Positions 1 to 5,406 of a DNA stretch of 20,710 nucleotides are shown here, piece by piece. Made by a program: the position numbers and the translations under genes. Numbering within the stretch: position 1 is the stretch's first letter; each line of letters opens with the position of its first letter. The notes below the pieces were generated by a model that saw nothing but the letters and a program-made list of their open reading frames with translations, was not told the origin of the DNA and searched no databases. Origin of the DNA: a virus; the IMG/VR virus record IMGVR_UViG_3300025264_000145, positions 1 to 20,710 of that record; one strand, 5' to 3'.

Positions 1-1
1 T

Positions 2-1525
2 CTTTCAACGAAACTTGGCGGCTGGATTCAGCGGAGCTGGGAAGTGAACGAAGAAGGGTATCTGGATTTTAAGTACGATGTATTGAATAATTTCCGTGTG
101 TATGTAGACCCGGAGACACGGGCAAATGACTATGATTTGAAACACTGCCGCTGGCTGGTCAAGGAAGGCTGGGAGCCGCTGGATGTTATATCAGAAAAAT
201 ACAGCATTGACCCCTACGATGTGAAAGTGGAACGGTCAAAGGCGTGGTATCAGACACTCTCTGAAACAATCCGTCGCATGACCGATAAGACCTACTCATC
301 CAATCTGGAGAACTATGACAAGATAAATGACCGCTATCGGGTGCTTGAGATGCAGGAACGGGTCACGACCAAGATGGTGAATGTATTCGATGGTAATGAT
401 TACATGATTCTGCCGAGAAACGAGTACCGTAAGCTGAGAAAAGAGAATCCCAGCCTGATGATGGTCAATGAGTTCAATAAAGACCAGATTCATGTGACAA
501 CAATCATACCCTATTTCAAGAACCTTATCGTCAAGGACGACGATATGGAACAGCCCACATCAAATTTTGACTGCTTCCCGGTCTGGAGTTACAACTACAA
601 TGTCCAGATAAACGAACAAACGTCGCTTGTTGACCACCTGCTTGACATTCAGGACGATGTCAATAAGGCTAAATCTCAGGTCAGGGACTATGTGACCCAG
701 ATACTCTCAGGCGGTGTATTTATTGATAAGCGTGAGAAAGAAACAATAAAAGCTCTCAAGGAGAAAGGCAATCAGCCTAACATGGTTTATGAACTGAATA
801 ACCCTTCCATTTTACCCCAGAGACTTTCTCCTTCTTCGCTGCCGCCAGATATCATGCTAAATGCTGAGAACAGCGTTGCATTCGCACAGCGTGTTTCGCT
901 TATTTCTGAAGCTATGAAAGGTGAGACTGCACGCAGTGGAGAGTCTGGGGTTCTTTTCGAACAGAAAGTACAGCGTGCTGCTGCAGCCATTAATCCCTAC
1001 TTTAAAAATTTAAGCCGACTGAGAAAGGTGCTTGCCAAGGATTTTGTAGACAATTTCAGCCATGTATACTCCGAGATGGACAGGGTTATACGGGTCAAGG
1101 AAAACGATGTATTTGCTGAAACGATTATGAATTTAAGCGTTGGCGCACAGGTCTTTAACGATGTGAGGAACCCATCACTCTATGTAGAGCTTGATGAAGG
1201 TGAAAGCAATATCACCCAGAAGGAAGAGAACTTCAACCGTATGGTAGCCCTCGCTAATTTGATAGGCTCCATCAACCCGCAGCTCGTGGATATCAGGACG
1301 CTTGTGGAGAATGCACCCATCTCAGGCTCAGAGAAATTTGTGGAATATATTGACCAGACTATGCAAATGCAGTCAGAAGCTGCACAGCGTCAGTCAGAGC
1401 TGGATTCAACAAAACAGACATTGGACAACATGAAAACCGAGCGTGGCATGGTGACCGATGAAGAGAAACTAAGGCTGGAAGCCCAGAAGATTGGGCAGGA
1501 CAGGGCAAAACAGGGAGCTGAATAA
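2..1525 (+). CDS. Portal protein, P22-type (5' partial)
   Basis: Forms the dodecameric ring at the capsid vertex through which DNA is packaged and ejected. The frame is open to the first base of the window (codons from position 2 read LSTKLGGWIQRSWEV), so the GTG at 44 is an internal codon and the true start lies upstream. About 507 residues are visible. P22-like portals are usually 600-750 residues, so roughly the N-terminal fifth to quarter is missing. Recognised by the overall pattern of P22-like portals: a mixed alpha/beta wing, the helical stretch around 'SLVDHLLDIQDDVNKAKSQ', then 'SGESGVLFEQKVQRAAAA' and a long charged coiled-coil C-terminus (from about residue 440, rich in Gln/Glu/Lys), which resembles the P22 barrel. 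First gene of the head module and coupled by TAATG to the next gene. The family call is from memory of the pattern, not from a search. Confidence 0.85.
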   Translation, partial: LSTKLGGWIQRSWEVNEEGYLDFKYDVLNNFRVYVDPETRANDYDLKHCRWLVKEGWEPLDVISEKYSIDPYDVKVERSKAWYQTLSETIRRMTDKTYSSNLENYDKINDRYRVLEMQERVTTKMVNVFDGNDYMILPRNEYRKLRKENPSLMMVNEFNKDQIHVTTIIPYFKNLIVKDDDMEQPTSNFDCFPVWSYNYNVQINEQTSLVDHLLDIQDDVNKAKSQVRDYVTQILSGGVFIDKREKETIKALKEKGNQPNMVYELNNPSILPQRLSPSSLPPDIMLNAENSVAFAQRVSLISEAMKGETARSGESGVLFEQKVQRAAAAINPYFKNLSRLRKVLAKDFVDNFSHVYSEMDRVIRVKENDVFAETIMNLSVGAQVFNDVRNPSLYVELDEGESNITQKEENFNRMVALANLIGSINPQLVDIRTLVENAPISGSEKFVEYIDQTMQMQSEAAQRQSELDSTKQTLDNMKTERGMVTDEEKLRLEAQKIGQDRAKQGAE

Positions 1526-1695
1526 TGGCTGGTAGATACGAAAAGTACGCCAAGAAAAAGAAAAAGAAAAAACAGACCGCAAGAGAAAGTATGCCGCATG
1601 GTATGTATAAGGTTAAAGTAAAAAAGACAAGAGAAGAAAAATCCCCTAAATACAAAAAATATAAAAAAGTAAAATTACTTAGAAAAAAATCATAA
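1525..1695 (+). CDS. Small Lys-rich basic protein (56 aa)
   Basis: Unrecognised. The ATG overlaps the portal stop by one base (TAATG), which suggests translational coupling. The frame is open for 56 codons and ends at TAA 1693-1695. More than a third of the residues are Lys or Arg, with a run of seven Lys near residue 10 and a second Lys/Tyr-rich cluster near the C-terminus. There is no Cys and no hydrophobic segment. The charge would suit binding DNA, RNA or the acidic scaffold or portal, but that is inference. It could be a minor virion protein or a packaging accessory. The A-rich DNA makes chance openness of the frame more likely, but the exact coupling, the tight fit before the next gene and the absence of a competing frame support a real gene. 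Confidence 0.6.
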   Translation: MAGRYEKYAKKKKKKKQTARESMPHGMYKVKVKKTREEKSPKYKKYKKVKLLRKKS

Positions 1696-1700
1696 GTGAA

Positions 1701-2024
1701 GTGGGTGAAAAAGTTAAAACAGCACGAAGTTATAATAGCACTATTATTGACGATAATGCTGTTATTAGCCTTAACCTCAAATGGCTGGGGCAGTTATGTG
1801 TTTTGGTCGGTATGCTTGTGTATGGTTATTGGCGTGTGGAAAGCAGGTTGGGGGAACTTGAAGATAAAATGCTTGCTGCAAATGAGCAGATTGGGGATTT
1901 ACTTGATAAACACATCGTGGACGAGAGGATTGAGAGAGAAGAGCTGGCAGAGAAAGTCTCCTTCTACGAAAAAGAATTTAATATTAACCCCCTTTCTTGG
2001 GGTAAACGGAAGAAAAAGAAATAA
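1701..2024 (+). CDS. Small membrane protein with coiled coil (107 aa)
   Basis: Unrecognised as a named family. A GTG start is used: the frame has a TAG at 1680-1682, and GTG at 1701 is the first usual start codon after it. The protein has a polar N-terminus, one predicted transmembrane segment at about residues 29-46 (WLGQLCVLVGMLVYGYW), then a heptad-like charged helix (RLGELEDKMLAANEQIGDLL and onward) to about residue 95, and a basic tail ending KRKKKK. The layout resembles small anchored coiled-coil proteins of phages (holin accessory, spanin-like or virion-associated), but it sits between portal and scaffold, away from the lysis cassette, so a head-assembly role is equally possible. The stop overlaps the next ATG (TAATG). 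An overlapping frame from GTG 1696 was rejected because its C-terminal half is not protein-like. Confidence 0.7.
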   Translation: MGEKVKTARSYNSTIIDDNAVISLNLKWLGQLCVLVGMLVYGYWRVESRLGELEDKMLAANEQIGDLLDKHIVDERIEREELAEKVSFYEKEFNINPLSWGKRKKKK

Positions 2025-2197
2025 TGCCTTTTAATGATATTATAGATATACCTATTATTCGACCTGAAAAAGTTGTTGAAAATGAATACGAGGGTAGAAT
2101 ACCGTATACAAAGAAAGATGCATTGCGAAATGTATTCAGAGCAAAGAGAAGTAATATAATCAACAAAGGAAAACAAAATGGCAGAAAACCAAAATAG
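2024..2197 (+). CDS. Small hypothetical protein (57 aa)
   Basis: Unrecognised. The ATG overlaps the previous stop (TAATG), and the 57-codon frame ends at TAG 2195-2197, overlapping the start of the scaffold gene by 20 nt. The protein begins MPFNDIIDIPIIRPEKVV and turns basic towards the C-terminus (Arg/Lys/Asn-rich after residue 40). It has no membrane segment and no Cys. Support is positional: same TAATG coupling as its two upstream neighbours, and it fills the space between them and the scaffold with an uninterrupted frame. The start of the scaffold and its ribosome site lie inside this frame, so part of its C-terminus could be an artefact of those signals. Confidence 0.5.
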   Translation: MPFNDIIDIPIIRPEKVVENEYEGRIPYTKKDALRNVFRAKRSNIINKGKQNGRKPK

Positions 2198-3149
2198 CGA
2201 AGTGCAGACAGATACTGCTCTTACACAAGAGCTTCAGCAACTTGAAAATAAATTTGAACCGAAGACAGAAGAACAGGAAGCTAAAGAGCCTACTGTAAAT
2301 CTTATTGAAAAAGACGGTGAGCTGTATATAAACAGCGAATCGGATGAAGCGGTAGCCGACGCAGACCATGAAAGTGGAGAATCGAGTCAGGAAACTGCAG
2401 AGTCAGATGAGTACACCACCGATGGAAATGAACCATCACCGTTCCACGACAAGTCGAAGGATGACCTTGTCAATATGGTTGTTGATGCCCAAAAAATGAT
2501 TGGGGAACAGTCCAACGAAATTGGCGAACTTCGCAAGCTAACGGCAGAAGACGAGGATTTGTCTGAAACCGAGCTTTTGGAACGACTCTCTGCGAACGAT
2601 GTTCAGGAAGCCCTTTCTACGGAAAAGGCTAAATTGGATGAAATCGACCCTTATGATGCTGATGCTGTTTCTGAACAGCGCAGCCTTATTCGGGAGATGG
2701 AAAACGACCTGATTAACAAACGGACGCAGGAACATCTCGAATCACGGCTGAATGGTCGTGATAATGAAGCGTTTGTTTCTACAATGAAGCAACGCTTTAA
2801 CGACGATGGAATTGAGGTATCTGATGATGAGTTCAATGCTGTCAATGAGCGAGCGAAGGAATACACTGAAAATGGGCTGTTAACCGAGAGAGCCTACCAC
2901 AAAGCCATGATTGATGAATTTGGGGTAGACAAGGTAGCAAAAAACTACCAGATGTCAGGAGAGCGTAAAGCCAGACAAGACATTCAAAATGCTTCAGCCA
3001 AGCAAGTTGAAAAGGTCGATGTTCGTGGTACAGGCAAGAACGCTAAACTGGTAAGGGTCGCTGACCTGAGCCAGAAAGAACTCCGCAGCACTCTCGATAA
3101 TCTTTCAGTGGATGAACTTCAGAAGCTCTATGGACAGCTTAACAGTTAA
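2178..3149 (+). CDS. Scaffold protein (putative)
   Basis: A 323-residue, very hydrophilic, mostly helical protein placed directly before the major capsid gene, the standard position of a scaffold in short-tailed phages. Residues 1-100 are strongly acidic (Glu/Asp/Ser-rich, disordered-looking). The middle is charged helix (for example 'SLIREMENDLINKRTQEHL'). A basic stretch around residues 260-295 (RKARQDIQNASAKQVEK and onward) precedes the final helix 'LSVDELQKLYGQLNS'. In P22 the coat-binding part of the scaffold is a basic C-terminal helix, which fits this layout. It has no Cys and no enzymatic motif. The start is chosen by AAAGGA at 2165-2170, seven bases before ATG. The call rests on context and composition more than on a recognised family signature. 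Confidence 0.75.
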   Translation: MAENQNSEVQTDTALTQELQQLENKFEPKTEEQEAKEPTVNLIEKDGELYINSESDEAVADADHESGESSQETAESDEYTTDGNEPSPFHDKSKDDLVNMVVDAQKMIGEQSNEIGELRKLTAEDEDLSETELLERLSANDVQEALSTEKAKLDEIDPYDADAVSEQRSLIREMENDLINKRTQEHLESRLNGRDNEAFVSTMKQRFNDDGIEVSDDEFNAVNERAKEYTENGLLTERAYHKAMIDEFGVDKVAKNYQMSGERKARQDIQNASAKQVEKVDVRGTGKNAKLVRVADLSQKELRSTLDNLSVDELQKLYGQLNS

Positions 3150-3172
3150 CTAAAAACACAGGAGATTAACAA

Positions 3173-4456
3173 ATGGAATCCTCACAAACTTGGATTGCAA
3201 ATGTTGAAATTCTAAACTCTCTGCTCCGCAAAGAAAGTTGGTTCAATACTTTCTGGGCTAAGTTCTCCGGTAATGTGGACATCTCACAGGACGATAACGG
3301 CAACCCCGTTTACACTCCTTCTGGGAATCCCATTGAAGTTCTGAACGACTATGTCGCTCAGGGTCGGGATAATATGCTCATTCCTTTCCTTTCTGAATTA
3401 TCTGGTTCACCCGTATATGGTGATACAGTTCTGAAAGGCACTGGTGAAGACCAAGCTATGAAGTGGCTGCGTGCGTACTGTAATCAGTCTCGTAAAGCGG
3501 TTATGAAAAAGTCTGGTTCTATGAGCGAACAACGCCAGAAAGTCTTTAAACTGATGGACGAAGCGAGACCACAACTTGCACGATGGTTCACCAAGTGGGA
3601 AAATCAGGCTGTATTTCAATCCTTCTATGAAGGTGTATCGCCTAACCTTTCCACCGGTACGGCATCCGATGGGCTTGGTCTCCCTTACAGATATCACCCG
3701 AACTGGTACATTAACGACGGTGCTGTTTTAACTACTGTTGGTACAGCAAAGACACTCAAAACCAATGCACAGCTTGATGCTGCTGTTGGCACGACTGCCG
3801 CTACTGCACCTACTTGTGATACTGGTTTAACCGCTGCAATTTTAAGGGATTTGCGTACTAAATGTATGGCATTAAAAATTCCGCAAATGGAAACTGCTGA
3901 TGGTCACAGGTTTTGGTGTATGGTAGTTCATCCTGCACAACTTGCTGGATTACAGGCAGATAGCGACTATAAAAATGCCCAACGCTACGGTTTTATGGGT
4001 TCTGGTGGTGCTAAAATGCCAGAACTTCATGGAATGGCTGGGTATTATTCTGGTTTTGCTATTTATGAAGATATCGTTGGAGTCCGTGAATGGGACGAAG
4101 CTGGCTACTTTTTTGGAGCCACTACATCCGCACGATTCGACGCTTCTGAAGTTACACTTCACTCTGATGCTGGTGGTGTACGGGTATACAATGCAGTTGT
4201 GTTCGGTAAGAATGCAATGGGCAAAGCTGTTGCTAATGACCTTCACTTCACTTCTGAAGTGGATGACCATGCCAACACCATCGAACTCGGTGGTGCGGTA
4301 ATCAACGGCTATAACCGTGCAGACTTTTTTGCTGAAGATGATGGTGGTGAAGCAAGTGGCGATGCGTTCTATAAGAACCAATCCGCTGCTCATGTTGCCG
4401 CTGAGTTGTCTTGTGTTAATCAAAGTTCGTTGATTTTTTCAACGACCGATGAGTAA
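3173..4456 (+). CDS. Major capsid protein, N4 gp56-like family
   Basis: Main subunit of the icosahedral shell. The 427-residue protein shows the pattern of N4 gp56/DUF4043-type coat proteins: 'MLIPFLSELSG' then GDTVLKG (about residue 83), an Arg- and Gly-rich helix leading to GSMSEQR (about 114-121), a helical 'DEARPQLARWFTKW', and later 'FWCMVVHPAQLAGLQAD' (from about 247) followed by 'YKNAQRYGFMGSGG' and 'FAIYEDIVGV'. Length is typical for the family. It has a strong ribosome site (AGGAGA about 8 nt before ATG). It lies between scaffold and a small beta-rich protein, the expected capsid block. The acidic, flexible C-terminal tail (DDGGEASGDAF and onward) looks variable. The fold is expected to be HK97-like, from knowledge of the family. 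Confidence 0.88.
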   Translation: MESSQTWIANVEILNSLLRKESWFNTFWAKFSGNVDISQDDNGNPVYTPSGNPIEVLNDYVAQGRDNMLIPFLSELSGSPVYGDTVLKGTGEDQAMKWLRAYCNQSRKAVMKKSGSMSEQRQKVFKLMDEARPQLARWFTKWENQAVFQSFYEGVSPNLSTGTASDGLGLPYRYHPNWYINDGAVLTTVGTAKTLKTNAQLDAAVGTTAATAPTCDTGLTAAILRDLRTKCMALKIPQMETADGHRFWCMVVHPAQLAGLQADSDYKNAQRYGFMGSGGAKMPELHGMAGYYSGFAIYEDIVGVREWDEAGYFFGATTSARFDASEVTLHSDAGGVRVYNAVVFGKNAMGKAVANDLHFTSEVDDHANTIELGGAVINGYNRADFFAEDDGGEASGDAFYKNQSAAHVAAELSCVNQSSLIFSTTDE

Positions 4457-4469
4457 CAGGAGATAAGTA

Positions 4470-4898
4470 ATGGCATTTAAAAAGCAAAAGTCGAGCAATT
4501 GGTGGAGAACTCAAGGTGGTGCAACAGAACTGACATTGACTCAGGCTGGTGCAGGCACGGGAACGGCTGTAATTCAAGGCAATCAAATTATATTTGATGT
4601 TGCTGATGTTGCGGTCAATGACCCTGCCATGACCATCACTACACCCATTTCATTTAGAGTAGTAGATGTATATGCTATATCAACGGCAGGAACTGCTGCA
4701 GTATTAGATATTGATAATGGTAGTTCATCTGTACTTGGTGGTGCAACATTAACTATGGCTGGTGATACTGATGTTATCAGAGCAACCGAAATAGATGATG
4801 CGAACTGGGAGTTCACTGCTGGCGACGATGACTTAAAAGTTCATGTTGCTACTGCTGTATTCGCAGGGATGATAGTAATCGACATTTTACCATTGTAA
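4470..4898 (+). CDS. Putative capsid decoration / head protein
   Basis: A 142-residue protein immediately after the major capsid gene, with ribosome site AGGAG before ATG. After a basic N-terminus (KKQKSSNWWRTQGG) it is almost entirely short beta strands rich in Ala, Thr, Val and Gly, such as 'PISFRVVDVYAISTAGTAAV' and 'FAGMIVIDILPL', with Asp-rich turns. No enzyme motif, no membrane segment. Small beta-sandwich proteins in this position are usually capsid cement or decoration proteins, or short head fibers. I recognise the 'VVDVYAISTAGTAAVL' style from phage structural proteins but cannot name the family. A single-domain surface protein is the most likely reading. It is the last gene before the hairpin-rich gap. 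Confidence 0.6.
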   Translation: MAFKKQKSSNWWRTQGGATELTLTQAGAGTGTAVIQGNQIIFDVADVAVNDPAMTITTPISFRVVDVYAISTAGTAAVLDIDNGSSSVLGGATLTMAGDTDVIRATEIDDANWEFTAGDDDLKVHVATAVFAGMIVIDILPL

Positions 4899-4915
4899 AA
4901 ACTAAAATCTAAAAC

Positions 4916-4934
4916 TGGGGAGGTAATAGCCCCA
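4916..4934 (+). other. Small hairpin after the decoration gene
   Basis: TGGGG (4916-4920) can pair with CCCCA (4930-4934) around a nine-base loop. It lies 18 nt after the stop of the upstream gene and is the first of three consecutive inverted repeats in the 162-nt gap. It is short and could be chance. Confidence 0.3.
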
Positions 4935-4942
4935 TATAAGGA

Positions 4943-4972
4943 TTGACTCAAACATTTTGTGTTGAGTATGTT
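4943..4972 (+). promoter_or_regulatory. Possible sigma70-like promoter overlapping an inverted repeat
   Basis: TTGACT (4943-4948) and TATGTT (4967-4972) are separated by 18 nt and match the -35 and -10 consensus at five and four of six positions. An inverted repeat, ACTCAAACA (4946-4954) and TGTTGAGT (4960-4967), eight pairs with one bulged A and a TTTTG loop, covers the spacer and touches both boxes. This could be an operator, or simply an RNA hairpin. Transcription from here would serve the small beta-rich gene and fiber gene downstream. A match of this quality can arise by chance in AT-rich DNA. Confidence 0.25.
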
Positions 4973-4997
4973 AAGGGGGGCTTTTTAGCCCCCCTAA
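4971..4997 (+). terminator. Strong GC hairpin, terminator-like but without U-tract
   Basis: GGGGGGC (4975-4981) pairs perfectly with GCCCCCC (4988-4994) around the loop TTTTTA, and flanking TTA/TAA can extend the stem past one bulged A. It is the strongest hairpin in the window and sits between the capsid block and the fiber block. The bases after it (TAATCATTTAAC) are not a proper U-tract, so intrinsic termination would be inefficient. Alternatives are a partial terminator, an RNA-stability element that protects the capsid transcript's 3' end, or a 5' stem-loop on transcripts starting nearby. Confidence 0.45.
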
Positions 4998-5010
4998 TCA
5001 TTTAACAGGG

Positions 5011-5059
5011 TATTCACGGTCTCGCCCGACCTTTAAGCCCGACTTCAAAGGAGTGAATA
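5011..5059 (+). promoter_or_regulatory. Inverted repeat enclosing a ribosome binding site
   Basis: TATTCAC (5011-5017) is the exact reverse complement of GTGAATA (5053-5059), which lies between the AAAGGAG ribosome site (5047-5053) and the ATG at 5061. Pairing would place the spacer and the last G of the ribosome site in a stem. Inside lie two near copies of GCCCGAC (5024-5030 and 5037-5043) and a small GGTC/GACC hairpin (5019-5022 with 5028-5031). This looks like a leader that could modulate translation of the downstream gene. No regulator is evident. Confidence 0.35.
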
Positions 5060-5060
5060 A

Positions 5061-5396
5061 ATGGCTGATATGAACAAATCCCCCAAACTACATAGATATT
5101 CCGTCCAAGAAAACCTTTCTCCAGCGTTTAAGGTAGAATACGTTACATCGGCAGATGCAACACCTTCTGGTACATTTGCAACAGGGGCTAATGGTGTCCC
5201 AAGAGGTGTGGTTGTTGCTGCAGAAATCGGTGGTAGTGGAGACCTTACGTTAACATTCGGTGACGATGTTACATCAACAATGACAAACGCTCAGGCAAAA
5301 AATATTTTTTTAAAAGGTGCAATTCTTCCATTGGCAATCAAAAAGTGGCAGTTTGATTCTGCTGAGACTGCCTTTGCTTTAATGGCAATGTTCTAA
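5061..5396 (+). CDS. Small beta-rich structural protein (111 aa)
   Basis: Unrecognised. A 111-residue protein with a strong ribosome site (AAAGGAG) and a likely folded leader. The sequence reads as short strands and Gly/Asp/Ala turns: 'AFKVEYVTSADATPSGTFAT', 'RGVVVAAEIGGSGDLTLTFG', then a helix-like 'AQAKNIFLKGAILPLAIKKW' and a hydrophobic end. No Cys, no signal peptide, no enzymatic motif. Together with the preceding 142-residue gene it resembles the small capsid-surface proteins that follow the coat gene in many phages, so a second decoration or fiber-anchoring protein is the best guess. Its stop is overlapped by the ribosome site of the fiber gene (AAGGAG at 5395-5400), so the two are probably translated in step. 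Confidence 0.55.
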   Translation: MADMNKSPKLHRYSVQENLSPAFKVEYVTSADATPSGTFATGANGVPRGVVVAAEIGGSGDLTLTFGDDVTSTMTNAQAKNIFLKGAILPLAIKKWQFDSAETAFALMAMF

Positions 5397-5406
5397 GGAG
5401 TAGATT

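Noticed and set aside
44-46. GTG as start of the portal gene
   Set aside because: The same frame is open back to position 2 with portal-like sequence, so this codon is internal.
1558-1581. A-rich run as programmed frameshift site
   Set aside because: The A6C heptamer in the Lys-rich gene is not in the register needed for -1 slippage (the C begins a codon), and no downstream frame would benefit.
1986-2003. CCCC/GGGG hairpin near the end of the 107-residue gene
   Set aside because: The stem is short with a bulge, lies within coding sequence and has no U-tract, so it is not called a terminator.
1696-2034. Overlapping 112-residue frame from GTG 1696
   Set aside because: It starts with a hydrophobic stretch but the second half is not protein-like, and the frame from 1701 shows a coherent membrane segment, coiled coil and basic tail with a TAATG junction to the next gene.
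3942-4301. 119-residue frame inside the capsid gene
   Set aside because: It lies within the coat protein in another frame, has no ribosome site and low-complexity composition. It is a shadow.
3950-4423. Antisense frames, longest 163 residues (this one, 13920-14405 and 16207-16698)
   Set aside because: All lie opposite strong genes, mirror their codon periodicity and have no plausible promoters or ribosome sites.
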